Of a stretch of DNA of 64,000 bases, positions 39,264 through 48,265 are shown piece after piece; positions within the stretch are counted from its first letter, which is position 1; every line of letters begins with the position of its first letter. The translations under genes and the position numbers were made by a program. Source of the stretch: Vibrio metoecus. Lineage in GTDB: Bacteria; Pseudomonadota; Gammaproteobacteria; Enterobacterales; Vibrionaceae. The notes beneath the pieces were generated by a model that was given only the letters and a program-made list of their open reading frames with translations, was not told the DNA's origin and did no database searches. The stretch covers positions 496,001 through 560,000 of the forward strand of contig NZ_JJMN01000046.1 of the NCBI RefSeq assembly GCF_000696385.1. The letters run 5' to 3'.

Positions 39264-40181
39264 CACCGCCTGCTCATTGACGAGCACATAGTCGAGCGCG
39301 CCAACAATGGCCGCGACCTGTGCATCATTGCAGTTTTGTGCGCTCACTTTGGGGCTATCTGGGTAGACCTCGGTAGTGGTGCCGTAAGTACAATCAGTCA
39401 TGCCGCCACACAAGCCCAGTTCTCTCATTGGATAGAGGATGACGCCATCTGCGACCACGGGTGAGCCAATGATCTCGTTTTTGTCATCTGCAGGGGCGAT
39501 ATGCGTCACGCGGCGTACCGAATTAATCACTGCTTGCTGAAAGTCAAGCTGAGGGTTTTCAGTATCTCCGACTGTGTAAAAACCATCCGGAATGGTTCCT
39601 GCAAGGTAGTTTTTACCATCGCGTGCCGCTAGGGCGGGACGAAACTCAGATTCATCTGTATCGGTCGTTTCGTGCAGATCTATATGCAGCAAAATAGGCT
39701 CGTGCTCCGCAACCATCGCCATCAATAAGGCGGCCTCTTGTGCCGGACTGTTCTGTATAAAAGAACGGTTAGGGTCGATGGCATCTGGATTCCAGCGATT
39801 AATGGTTTCGTAACCCCAAGGGCTCACGCAAGGGGCTGCAAGCAGATTGAAGTGGGTTAAATAAGGCTTTGCTGCGGTGGCTAAAAATTGCAGCGCGCCG
39901 TGTACCCCACTGGTTTCGTAACCATGTACACCTCCTGTGATCAATACTGTTGGTTTGGTGGCATCCCAGTTGCGACTTTTTACCACATACAACGGGTAGC
40001 GAGCGGGATCGAAAGAAAGAGCACCGTAAGTGCTGATCTCAAAGCGATCTTGCAGTGCCAAAATTTTTGGCACGACTTCTTGTTGGTATTCGCGTTGGAT
40101 ATGGCGTTGTGCGAGCCATGCTTGGCGTTCTGCGGCTTGCCAAGGTTGACCCGGCACACCGATAGGGTAAACAGATGACAT
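39252..40181 (-). CDS. M14-family zinc carboxypeptidase-like / desuccinylase-like protein
   Basis: A 309-residue soluble zinc hydrolase. Metal ligands are visible in TGGVHGYETSGVHG (His and Glu, about residues 92-105) and ILLHIDLHETTDTD (His, about 190); NRSFIQ and TYGTTTEVY complete the M14/AstE-AspA-like site. The substrate is unclear: peptides or N-acyl amino acids are both plausible. The start at 40181 (MSSVYPIGVPG) is preferred over an in-frame upstream start at 40244 that adds only a Leu/Arg-rich tail. Confidence 0.78.
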   Translation of the reverse strand: MSSVYPIGVPGQPWQAAERQAWLAQRHIQREYQQEVVPKILALQDRFEISTYGALSFDPARYPLYVVKSRNWDATKPTVLITGGVHGYETSGVHGALQFLATAAKPYLTHFNLLAAPCVSPWGYETINRWNPDAIDPNRSFIQNSPAQEAALLMAMVAEHEPILLHIDLHETTDTDESEFRPALAARDGKNYLAGTIPDGFYTVGDTENPQLDFQQAVINSVRRVTHIAPADDKNEIIGSPVVADGVILYPMRELGLCGGMTDCTYGTTTEVYPDSPKVSAQNCNDAQVAAIVGALDYVLVNEQAVLGE

Positions 40182-40743
40182 TCTAGTTCTCAGTCTTTGA
40201 TCGAGTTGCAAAAGAGTAAGGCTTTGATAACGCCTGAGCAACAAAATTTTAAAGCTGCAGAATAGCCAATGAAATGAGGAAAAGTAACAGAATGAATATA
40301 AGCAAACAGAAATAGTGAATTATTTTTTTGTTTGGTACTTACAAAATTAATTAATGAATACTAAATTCACCGATTTCAGCTCCCATGTCAGAGAGTATTT
40401 TTCCTGTCTGATTTATTTCACAGAAATTAAAGTAAATTGGATAATGATTGGAGTTAATTCTTGGCAAAATATGACGCTGTAAAATGTCACTATTTAATTG
40501 ATGAATATGAGCTGACCAGCGGAGATTATTTTGCAGAAGATGGAATTCGATTTTTATCATGAGTTAAAGTTTCTTGTTGATGAGATTTCTCTCGTAATAG
40601 TTGATACCAGTGTCGCTGGCGAGAAGTTCTTCGAGACATATTTTACTCGTTGTGATGAATTAAAAAGAAGTAATGAGGAAGAGTTGTCAGGTATTGCTGA
40701 GTGGTTAAAGCGTGGTACACATGGGCACCACGCAGAAGTAGGC
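40182..40743. other. AT-rich region with only weak small ORFs
   Basis: About 560 bp between the peptidase-like gene and cspV. The best ORF is on the plus strand from ATG 40540 (MEFDFYHELKFLVDEISLVI...), which is protein-like for about 65 residues but then runs antisense into cspV up to 40842. A minus-strand ORF of 69 codons (40351-40560) overlaps it. Neither has a good ribosome site or a family I recognise. GCGTGGT and ACCACGC near 40708-40731 form a hairpin that could end the cspV transcript. Confidence 0.35.
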
Positions 40744-40957
40744 TTACAGCGTAACTACGTTAGACGCTTGTGGGCCTTTCTTACCTTGTTCAACCGTGAA
40801 ACTAACACGTTGACCTTCAGTCAAGGTTTTAAAACCTTCTGATTGGATAGAATTAAAGTGAACAAACACATCGTTGCCACCGTTATCTTGAGTAAGAAAA
40901 CCAAAACCTTTAGTTTCGTTGTAACCATTTTACAGAACCAGTCATTTTATTAGACAT
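40744..40957 (-). CDS. cspV: Cold-shock protein CspV (one frameshift)
   Basis: A 70-residue CspA-family RNA chaperone, hidden by an indel. Reading the minus strand from ATG 40957 gives [11 protein letters not shown]; deleting one A near 40933 (TGGTTACAACGAA to TGGTTCAACGAA) continues as [20 protein letters not shown] and [14 protein letters not shown] and ends in QASNVVTL at 40744. RNP1 (KGFGF) and RNP2 (VFVHF) are intact. It has a long 5' region before the divergent HD-GYP gene, as usual for cold-shock genes. Confidence 0.88.
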
Positions 40958-41293
40958 AGAGACCTCTAGAGATAATATTTACAATGATTTATTAGGGCTT
41001 AAAACAGAAGCTATTATATGGATTATAAAGGAGAAGCTATCACAGAGGTTGAACGAAAGGTATCGAAAAAAGACTGAGGTAAAACTTGAACTAAATTTCA
41101 TTAATAGCTCATTTGTTTGAGCTGTAGATGAGTATACATGGAAAAAACAAGATGACTAGGATTATTTTATGAACTCGTAAAATATTTTATTTTTTAGCGA
41201 GATTGAACAGTGTAAATCACCATGAAGCACGTGGCAGAACAAGGTTGTTTTGTCTACACTCCCAACATGGAAAATGTTGAATGAACGAACCTA
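40958..41293. promoter_or_regulatory. cspV leader and divergent promoter region
   Basis: About 335 AT-rich bp between cspV (minus) and the HD-GYP gene (plus). No ORF. Cold-shock genes of this family have leaders of 100-200 nt that fold differently in the cold, so much of this probably is cspV 5' UTR. I could not identify a cold-box sequence with certainty. Confidence 0.4.
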
Positions 41294-42701
41294 ATGAGTG
41301 TTGCAAAGAATACATTTCCCCTCTCTGAATTAATGATTTCGCTGACTACGGCTCTCGATATGACAGAAGGACAGCCACCAGAACACTGTATTCGGTGTTG
41401 TTGGATTGGTATGCATGTCGGGATGCAATTAGAACTGACAGAATCTGACCTTCATGACCTATTTTTCACTCTATTGCTGAAAGATGCCGGTTGTAGCAGT
41501 AATGCCGCGCGGATTTGTGAGCTGTATGCCACCGATGATCTGACGTTTAAACGGCGTTATAAAACGGTAGGGACCAGCCTTTCCAGTGTGATCAACTTTA
41601 TTGTGAAAAACACTGGCTCAGAGCAAAGCTGGACGGAGCGCATTTTAACCACGATAGATATTTTGAAAAATGGCAACGACTATGCGCAAGAGCTGATTCA
41701 AACCCGTTGTACTCGTGGTGCGGATGTGGCAAGAGAGCTGAGATTTAGCGAGGCGGTGGGCGTCAGGGTATACATTCACTGGATGAGCATTGGAATGGTC
41801 AAGGGCGACCAGCACAGTTGAAAGGGAAATCTATTTCCACTTTTTGTCTCGCATTGCCTTATTGGCGCAAGTGTTTGATGTTTTTCAAGTTGAACATGAT
41901 TTGGACGAAGCGGTGCAGGAGATCATCGCACGTAGCGGAGTGTGGTTTGATCCGCACTTGGTCGAGATTGTCGAACAGTTGATAGATAACCCACGCTTTG
42001 TGGCGGGTCTTCAGTCTCCAGATATCAGCTTGCGGGTGATGAACCTGCCTCCGGCTCAAGCGCATTTACCTTTGGATGATGAATATTTGGAATGCATAGT
42101 GACGGCATTTGGGAAAATCGTCGATGCCAAAAGTCCGTATACGGCTGGGCATAGTGAGCGAGTCGCGGTTTACACAGATTTAATCGCACGGCAACTGGCC
42201 ATCTCTGACTCCGATCGAGCTTGGTTGCGACGCGCAGCATTGTTGCACGACATTGGTAAGTTAGGGGTAAGTAACGCGATTTTAGATAAACCAGGTAAGT
42301 TAAATGATGTGGAATGGAAAGCGGTGCAAGCTCATGCCGCATTCACTGAACAAATTTTGCAGAAGCTGTCACCTTTCAAAACCCTAGCGCGGATGGCGGG
42401 AGCACATCATGAAAAACTCGATGGTACGGGCTATCCGCGAGGGATAAAAGGCGATGAAATTAGCGTGATGACCCGAGTGATAACGACGGCGGATATTTTT
42501 GATGCGCTCAGTGCGGAGCGGCCTTACCGCGCAGCGATGCCGACAGAAAAAGCACTGGCCATCATGGAGGAGAATCTTCATACAGCGATCGATCCGGAAT
42601 GTTTTTCTGCGTTGAAATTAGCACTTAATCAATTACCCGTGGAATACACTCAGCAGTTAAACGCTCCGGCGGTTTCCATGACAGAAATCGATAGCAACTA
42701 G
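41294..42701 (+). CDS. HD-GYP cyclic-di-GMP phosphodiesterase (two frameshifts)
   Basis: A protein of about 469 residues with two HD-GYP-related parts. The N-terminal part (residues 10-200) opens with SELMISLTTALDMTEGQPPE and contains HLDEHWNGQG after correction. The C-terminal part (about 260-440) is a complete catalytic module: SPYTAGHSERVAVY, LLHDIGKLGV, HAAFTEQIL, GAHHEKLDGTGYPRGI, so it should degrade c-di-GMP. One missing C near 41779 and one missing T in TTTTT near 41837 split it; fixing both gives EHWNGQGRPAQLKGKSISTF LSRIALLAQVFDVF. It corresponds to VCA0931 by position. No membrane segment. Confidence 0.85.
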
Positions 42702-42732
42702 CCCTATTGATTAACTACATGTTGTGAAATAA

Positions 42733-42762
42733 ACAATGCCGCGGAGTAAACCGCGGCATTGT
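42733..42762. terminator. Hairpin between HD-GYP and MFS genes
   Basis: ACAATGCCGCGG and CCGCGGCATTGT form a 12-bp stem around AGTAAA. The T-rich side (TTTATTTC) is on the minus strand, so it mainly terminates the ABC-F/MFS operon. Confidence 0.8.
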
Positions 42763-42790
42763 GCAGAGTGATGGAGATAAACGACAGGAT

Positions 42791-43927
42791 TTAACGCCGA
42801 ACCGGACGCAATACCACAATCGCAGAACCAAACAGTAAAATGGCGAGGAGTGCCATTGCCCAATTACCCATACTGTAAGCCAGTCCGGCGGTGGCAGACC
42901 ACACAGCCACACCGATGTGCATCATAGTCATTGCCCATGAAAGTAGTCGCCCACGATGTTGGGACGACAAACCTGAGAGATAACTTTGCAGTGCGGGTGA
43001 GCCTATACCTCCGGCGAGTGCCCAAAAAAACAGCGGCAGCATCAGTAAAGTAAGCTGCTGCGCAGGATAAAGGTAAAATCCGACACTGCTCACCAGACAA
43101 ACTACCAAAGCTAGTCGCATGATTTGTCTTCCGCTTTCAAAACGATGAGCAAGGCGAGGGAGCAATACATTGCCCAACACGCTGATGAATCCCAGTACGG
43201 CATAGAGACTGCCGACTGACCAAATCGGCATGCCTTGTGTGTCGTGCAGATGTTGTCCTATTAAGTTGAATAAGCCAATTCCGCCACCTAACCCTAAACA
43301 CATGGCGGATAAGCCGCCTAAAGCCCCCTGGGATCTTCCAGAGTTTGGCTGGCTCTACCTCATCGTGATGGGCAACTTTCGGTTTTTCATCATCTTGAAC
43401 GCGAATGATGAGCAACCCTAACGCAACGCCCCAAGAAGCCAAACCTAAAGCAATGAACGCCGCACGCCAAGAGAGCCACTCAGCAAACAAGGCACCAAGG
43501 GCAGGACTAGAGATCATGCCCAAAGTGAGCCCTGATTGTACGGAAGCAATGCACTTCATCATGTCTGTACTTGAGCGATCGGCCGCCATTGCGAAAGCAA
43601 TGGGTAACATCCGGCACTGGCTAATCCAGTGAGGATCCGCGTGATGATGCCCCATTCAAAAGTTTCAACCAATCCGGTCGCAATCGACGTTGCACCAAAA
43701 ATGATCGAGGCAGGCAACATAATGGCTAAGCGCCCAAAGCGATCCGACCACCCGCCCGATAGCGGGGCGATCAACGCTAACGCGACACTGTAAGCTGTGA
43801 TGAATAAGGTCACTCGCTCAGGAGGGACACCTAAGTCATGGCCAATCGGTGTCAGAATCGGACCTAACATCAGTTCATCTGCCCCGACTAAGAAGGCAAT
43901 CAGAAATAACATAACCTTTAAAAACAT
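42791..43927 (-). CDS. MFS efflux-type transporter (two compensating frameshifts)
   Basis: A protein of about 378 residues with 12 predicted membrane segments. The N-terminal half (MFLKVMLFLIAFLVGADELM, SGGWSDRFGRLAIMLP) carries the MFS signature and resembles arabinose-efflux/drug-efflux permeases. One missing G near 43612 and one extra G in the GGGGG run near 43330 break it into three overlapping frames; correcting both gives GLASAGMLPIAFAMAADR and KIPGALGGLSAMCLGLGGGI. It starts 13 bp after the ABC-F gene on the same strand, so the two form an operon. The substrate is unknown; an antibiotic or toxic metabolite fits the context. Confidence 0.82.
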
Positions 43928-43940
43928 TTCTTTACCCTCG

Positions 43941-45497
43941 TTAGGCTTGCGTTGTTGTGGAAGCAGTTAGTGCTTGAATATCAATGGTTTTATCCAGCCA
44001 GTCGTGTATGAAATCCTCTTCGTGAGAGACCACAATCAGCGTTCCTGAATAACGGATTAACGCCTGTTTTAAGGCGCTTTTCACTGTGTTATCCAGATGT
44101 GTAGTGGGTTCATCTAAAATCAACAGATGAGTGGGTTGCAGAGTTAATTGGCATAGTTTGACCTTGGTTTGCTCCCCACCGCTTAATGAGCTGATGGGTT
44201 GAAGCACCATTTTCCCGGATAAACCAAACTGCGCGAGATGCTGACGGATCGTTTTATCATCGGATTGATGAGCGACCGATTTCACCAATTGCACTGGCGT
44301 GGCATCAGGATCTGACCATTTAAGCTCTTGCTCGAAGTAGCCGATTTTTAAGCCATTGGCTTGCTCGATGTCGCCACTGAGCGGAGGTATTTGCCCAATC
44401 AGTGTTTTCAGCAACGTGGATTTACCAATACCGTTAAATCCACGCACCGCCATTTTTTCCCCTCTGCGAATTGCAAATGAGAGGCTTGGGAGCAACGGGC
44501 GTGAGTAGCCAATGTACAGTTCAGAAGTCAGCAGCATTTCTTGGGCACGACACGGTGCACTTTTAAAAGAAAAGGCCACGGATTTTTGCTTGTCAGGAGC
44601 CGCTAAGCGTTCAATGCGCGCTAACTGTTTTTTGCGGCCATTGGCAATGCTGGCATTTACGCCCGCACCATTTTTGGCAATAAACTTTTCCAGCTTTTCA
44701 ATCTGCTTACTCTGCGCCTGATATTGTTTGGTATAAGCCTCTTGATCGCGGCTTTTCTGCGTTAGGGCTTTATCGATGTTGCCTTTGTATTTGTAGAACT
44801 GCTGATGATCAATATCGCAGGTCGTGGTCGCAATACGATTGAGAAAAGCACGGTCGTGAGAGATCACCATGAATGCCCCTTGAAATACGTTCAAATAGTC
44901 CGCTAGCCAATCAATGTGTACGGTATCGAGATAGTTGGTGGGTTCATCTAGTAGCAACACATCGGGCGATTGCAACAGCAAAGCCGCCAAAATCACCTTG
45001 TGCCTTTGGCCTCCACTTAGGTACTTAAGTTGCGTGTTTAACCCCAATTGGACAATTCCCAAACCTTGCGCGACATGTTCAATCTGCGTATCCAATGTGT
45101 AGAAAGCATGGCTTTCTAACTTGGTTTGGATCTCTGCCGCCCGCTGCAAAGCGTGCGAATTAACGCATTGTTCAGGGTCGGTGTAGATGGACATCATCTC
45201 CGTTTCAAGTTCATACAGGGCTTTGAAGGTTAATTGCAGATGTTCACGAATCGTGAGTTGCTCATTCATTTGGGCGTGTTGATCCAGATAGCCAATCTGG
45301 ACATGGCGTTGCCATTCAATCCGCCCGCGATCGGGCAGCAGTTCCGCTTGCAGCAATTTGAACAGGGTACTTTTTCCCACCCCGTTATGGCCAATCAAGC
45401 CGATGTGTTCGCCCGCGTGCAAAGTAAAGTGGGCATTATGATAGAGAACCTTGTCACCCACTTGGTGAGAGAGGTTTTGGATTGTCAGTAAACTCAT
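43941..45497 (-). CDS. ABC-F family ATPase (ribosome-associated)
   Basis: A 518-residue protein with two ABC domains and no membrane segments. Domain 1: Walker A GLIGHNGVGKSTLFK, signature LKYLSGGQRHK, Walker B VLLLDEPTNYLD. A linker of about 80 residues (KQIEKLEKFIAKNGAGVNASIANGRKKQL, arm shown in part) follows. Domain 2: GFNGIGKSTLLK, SSLSGGEQTK, LILDEPTTHLD. ABC-F proteins act in the ribosomal E site, as translation factors or as antibiotic resistance proteins. I use ATG 45497 (MSLLTIQNLS). The in-frame extension to 45566 would translate through a terminator hairpin and has no similarity. A leader with an uORF and two terminators precedes it, and an MFS efflux gene follows, which together favour a drug-response role. 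Confidence 0.9.
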   Translation of the reverse strand: MSLLTIQNLSHQVGDKVLYHNAHFTLHAGEHIGLIGHNGVGKSTLFKLLQAELLPDRGRIEWQRHVQIGYLDQHAQMNEQLTIREHLQLTFKALYELETEMMSIYTDPEQCVNSHALQRAAEIQTKLESHAFYTLDTQIEHVAQGLGIVQLGLNTQLKYLSGGQRHKVILAALLLQSPDVLLLDEPTNYLDTVHIDWLADYLNVFQGAFMVISHDRAFLNRIATTTCDIDHQQFYKYKGNIDKALTQKSRDQEAYTKQYQAQSKQIEKLEKFIAKNGAGVNASIANGRKKQLARIERLAAPDKQKSVAFSFKSAPCRAQEMLLTSELYIGYSRPLLPSLSFAIRRGEKMAVRGFNGIGKSTLLKTLIGQIPPLSGDIEQANGLKIGYFEQELKWSDPDATPVQLVKSVAHQSDDKTIRQHLAQFGLSGKMVLQPISSLSGGEQTKVKLCQLTLQPTHLLILDEPTTHLDNTVKSALKQALIRYSGTLIVVSHEEDFIHDWLDKTIDIQALTASTTTQA

Positions 45498-45510
45498 TGC
45501 ATTACATCCA

Positions 45511-45543
45511 TAAAAAACGAGGGCGGTTGATTGGCCGGCCCTC
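45511..45543 (-). terminator. Second leader terminator before the ABC-F start
   Basis: On the minus strand GAGGGC and GCCCTC pair (plus 45519-45543) with GGCC bases extending the stem, followed by GTTTTTT. It ends 14 bp before the ATG of the ABC-F gene, so it must be bypassed for expression. Confidence 0.75.
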
Positions 45544-45593
45544 ATTTCAAGAAGTTGAAACTTCAAGTCTGACGTTTATGCACGCCAGAAATG

Positions 45594-45624
45594 AAAAAGC
45601 CGACGATGAAGCATCATCGTCGGC
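45594..45624 (-). terminator. First leader terminator (attenuator) of the ABC-F operon
   Basis: GCCGACGATGA and TCATCGTCGGC form an 11-bp stem with a four-base loop (plus 45599-45624). Five As at 45594-45598 give a U tract on the minus strand. It is about 100 nt before the ABC-F start, in the middle of the leader. Confidence 0.85.
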
Positions 45625-45685
45625 CAGTCTTCTGCAATCCTTCAGCTACAAAGCTACGCCTCTTGCTAAAAGCAAAAGGTGAGTC

Positions 45686-45733
45686 TTATCGCTGATGAAG
45701 ATTTAAAAGATTAAGCTCCGAGCAACACTTCAT
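45686..45733 (-). CDS. Putative 15-residue leader peptide of the ABC-F operon
   Basis: Minus-strand ATG at 45733 opens a 15-codon ORF (MKCCSELNLLNLHQR) ending 60 nt before the first leader terminator. No strong ribosome site precedes it, and the start sits within a weak hairpin (CTCCG...CGGAG, plus about 45716-45749). The tail of the uORF (CTTCATCAGCG) can partly pair with GATGATG in the terminator arm. It fits a ribosome-stalling attenuator, but this is inference only. Confidence 0.4.
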   Translation of the reverse strand: MKCCSELNLLNLHQR

Positions 45734-45824
45734 CGTGTTAATGCGCGGAGTTCAGCCTTCTAACAAAACTCTTGAAAAGGATGTAAAGCATTGCAGAAAA
45801 GTTCCTAAATTATTGCTGGGCGGG

Positions 45825-45853
45825 AATTTACTCTTTTCTCGAATAAGGATCAA
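45825..45853 (-). promoter_or_regulatory. Candidate sigma-70 promoter of the ABC-F operon
   Basis: Reading the minus strand, TTGATC (plus 45848-45853) and TAAATT (plus 45825-45830) are 17 bp apart. Transcription would begin near 45818, giving a leader of about 320 nt that contains the uORF and both terminators. Confidence 0.45.
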
Positions 45854-45963
45854 CCAAAGGCATTTTTTAATCGTTTCGTTGAAGTCATCACAGCATTTCC
45901 CTTGCTAGGGTGATTGGTGTTACATTTTGTCACGATTTCAACCATGAATAAGAGAGATGATGT

Positions 45964-46899
45964 ATGGCAGGCGCAAGCTTATTGACCCTACTCGATGATA
46001 TTGCGACGGTACTGGATGATGTGGCTGTGATGTCGAAAATGGCCGCAAAAAAGACGGCGGGTGTGCTGGGGGATGACTTAGCGCTCAATGCGCAGCAAGT
46101 CTCTGGCGTGGCAGCTGAACGTGAAATTCCAGTGGTGTGGGCGGTCGCCAAAGGTTCGTTTCGCAATAAGCTGGTTTTGGTTCCGGCAGCACTCATCATC
46201 AGCTCAATTGCTCCTTGGTTGATCATGCCTTTGCTGCTACTCGGTGGTTTATTTCTCTGTTTTGAAGGCGCAGAGAAGATCCTCGAAAAATGGCTGCATC
46301 CAGTCCCCAAGCAGGATACCGAACAACGCGCTGCCGCTATAATGACTGAGGGTTTAGAAACAGAAAGCTTGGCGACAGAAAGTGTGGCTGAGTACGAAAA
46401 GCGTAAAATTGGTGGCGCTATCCGCACCGATTTTATTCTGTCGGCAGAAATCATTGTGATCGCTCTCGGTACCGTACAGGGGCAATCCATGCTCACACAA
46501 ATTCTGGTGGTCAGCTTGATTGCTGTCATCATGACGATCGGTGTGTATGGTTTGGTGGCAGGCATAGTGAAGTTGGATGATTTAGGTTTCTATCTGCAAC
46601 GCCAATCCAAAGGCCAAGGACTCAAAGCCAGTTTGGGTGGTGTGTTAGTGCGTTTTGCGCCCAAGTTGATGAAAGGGCTGACTGTAGTCGGAACCGCGGC
46701 GATGTTTTTAGTCGGCGGCGGGATCGTGGTGCATAACGTGCCCGCAGTGCATCATGCCCTTGAGCCGATACTCAATACGGTTGAAGCATGGCCTGCGGTA
46801 GGCGCTCTGATGCCAACCCTCATTAATGGTGTGATTGGGGTGGCGGCTGGCAGCCTCTTAGTGGCTGTGATGGAAGTGTGGCACAAACTTCGCGGGTAA
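45964..46899 (+). CDS. DUF808 (YedI) family membrane protein
   Basis: A 311-residue inner-membrane protein of the YedI family. Family features: MAGASLLTLLDDIATVLDDV, MSKMAAKKTAGVLGDDLALN, LVLVPAALIISSIAPWLIMP and LLLGGLFLCFEGAEKILEKW. Five or six membrane segments are predicted. The function is not known. The start lies eight bases after AGAGAG. Divergent from the ABC-F operon, and probably transcribed alone. Confidence 0.9.
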   Translation: MAGASLLTLLDDIATVLDDVAVMSKMAAKKTAGVLGDDLALNAQQVSGVAAEREIPVVWAVAKGSFRNKLVLVPAALIISSIAPWLIMPLLLLGGLFLCFEGAEKILEKWLHPVPKQDTEQRAAAIMTEGLETESLATESVAEYEKRKIGGAIRTDFILSAEIIVIALGTVQGQSMLTQILVVSLIAVIMTIGVYGLVAGIVKLDDLGFYLQRQSKGQGLKASLGGVLVRFAPKLMKGLTVVGTAAMFLVGGGIVVHNVPAVHHALEPILNTVEAWPAVGALMPTLINGVIGVAAGSLLVAVMEVWHKLRG

Positions 46900-47063
46900 T
46901 TCTCTCGCCTAGCTGTCGCCCCAAGTCGTTTGGCGAATCTCCTGCTTATCGGCAGCGACAGCGGTGTTGGCGACAACATGAAGTAGGGTATCCGTAAAAT
47001 TCTCGTTGTTATTTTCGGGAAGGCAAATAAACTAGCGGCTTTTGTTTTTCGGCGGTCGATATT

Positions 47064-48194
47064 ATGCAGTGTGAGTCCTTTATTCAAAAACGGTGTACCT
47101 CTTGCCACCAGTGTGCGCAGCCGTATTCCCAACAAGTTGAGAATAAAGATCAGCAGTTGCGTGAGTTGATTGCGCCTGCCATGGATGTGCAGTGGTTAAC
47201 CCCCTGTCACCAGTGCTAGTACACCGCGTTTCGCAATAAAGCCAAAATGGTGGTGCTCGGTGCGGCTCACGCGCCGATTTTAGGCATTGAAGATGCGCAA
47301 GGTCAGCCTTTGTCGCTGGTGACTTGCCCGCTTTATCCGCAGCCGATGCAAGAGTTGCTCGCTTATCTGGAAAACTGGATCCGTATCGCGGGTATTCCGC
47401 CGTATAACAAGCTGAAGAAAAAAGGTGAACTGAAGTTTATTCTGCTCACCCGCAGTGAAAACAGCGGCCAATTTATGCTGCGTTTTGTGGCACGCAGCCA
47501 TGCGGTGCTTGAGCGAATTGAACGCAATTTGCCGACATTGATTGCGGCTTTCCCGACGATCGAAGTCGTTTCCGTCAATATCCAGCCGGTGCATATGGCG
47601 CGTTTAGAAGGTGAAGAGGAAATTTTCCTCACCGAAACGCAAAGCCTGCTTGAACAGTTCAACGATGTGCCTATGGTGATCCGCCCGAAAAGCTTTTTCC
47701 AAACTAATCCCCAAGTGGCTGAGCAGCTATACGCGACCGCGCGTGCTTGGGTGCGCGAGATGGCGCCAACGCAAATGTGGGATCTGTTTTGTGGCGTTGG
47801 TGGCTTTGCGCTACATTGCGCCGCGCCAAACACTGCTGTGACGGGCATTGAAATTGAACCAGAAGCGATTGCCAGTGCGCAACGTTCGGCGCAAATGATG
47901 GGGATTGATAATCTTAGCTTTGCAGCGCTCGATTCGGCCAAGTTTTCACAAAGCCAGATGAGTGCACCAGAGTTAGTGTTGGTCAACCCTCCGCGTCGTG
48001 GCTTGGGTAGTGAGCTGACCGCGCAGTTGGAAGCGCTCGCGCCAAAACACATTCTTTATTCCAGTTGTAACCCGCAGACCATGGTCAAAGACATCGCTGA
48101 GCTCGCCAGTTACCAAATGATTCGCGTGCAGTGGTTTGATATGTTCCCGCATACAAATCACGCTGAAGTGCTGACCTTGTTGGTCAGAAAATAG
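47064..48194 (+). CDS. rlmC: 23S rRNA (uracil-747-C5)-methyltransferase RlmC (interrupted near the N-terminus)
   Basis: A protein of 376 residues by the family length. The N-terminus from ATG 47064 has the Fe-S cysteine pattern ([20 protein letters not shown]), and the rest from about 47229 reads [16 protein letters not shown] through the SAM site ([16 protein letters not shown]) and the catalytic [10 protein letters not shown]. An in-frame TAG at 47217-47219 separates them. Around 47198-47222 the local frame is also off: dropping one A after TTA gives LPPVTSAS, so two compensating indels explain the stop better than a nonsense mutation. It is otherwise complete and would methylate U747 using SAM. 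Confidence 0.85.
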
Positions 48195-48214
48195 GTACTG
48201 AATAAAGGATTAAA

Positions 48215-48241
48215 CAATAAGGGGCGGTTTGCCCCTTATTG
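48215..48241. terminator. Bidirectional terminator
   Basis: CAATAAGGGGC and GCCCCTTATTG form an 11-bp stem around GGTTT between the convergent rlmC and the secreted protein gene. There is no long T run beyond the stem. Confidence 0.7.
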
Positions 48242-48265
48242 CATGTTTATAGGATTAAGAGCGAC

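Noticed and set aside
40531..40842. A 103-codon plus-strand ORF as a real gene
   Set aside because: Its second half is antisense to cspV, which has a clear cold-shock sequence after correcting one base. Only the first part remains possible, with low confidence.
45498..45566. A longer N-terminus for the ABC-F protein from ATG 45566
   Set aside because: It would translate through the second leader terminator and has no family similarity; the ATG at 45497 starts the conserved sequence.
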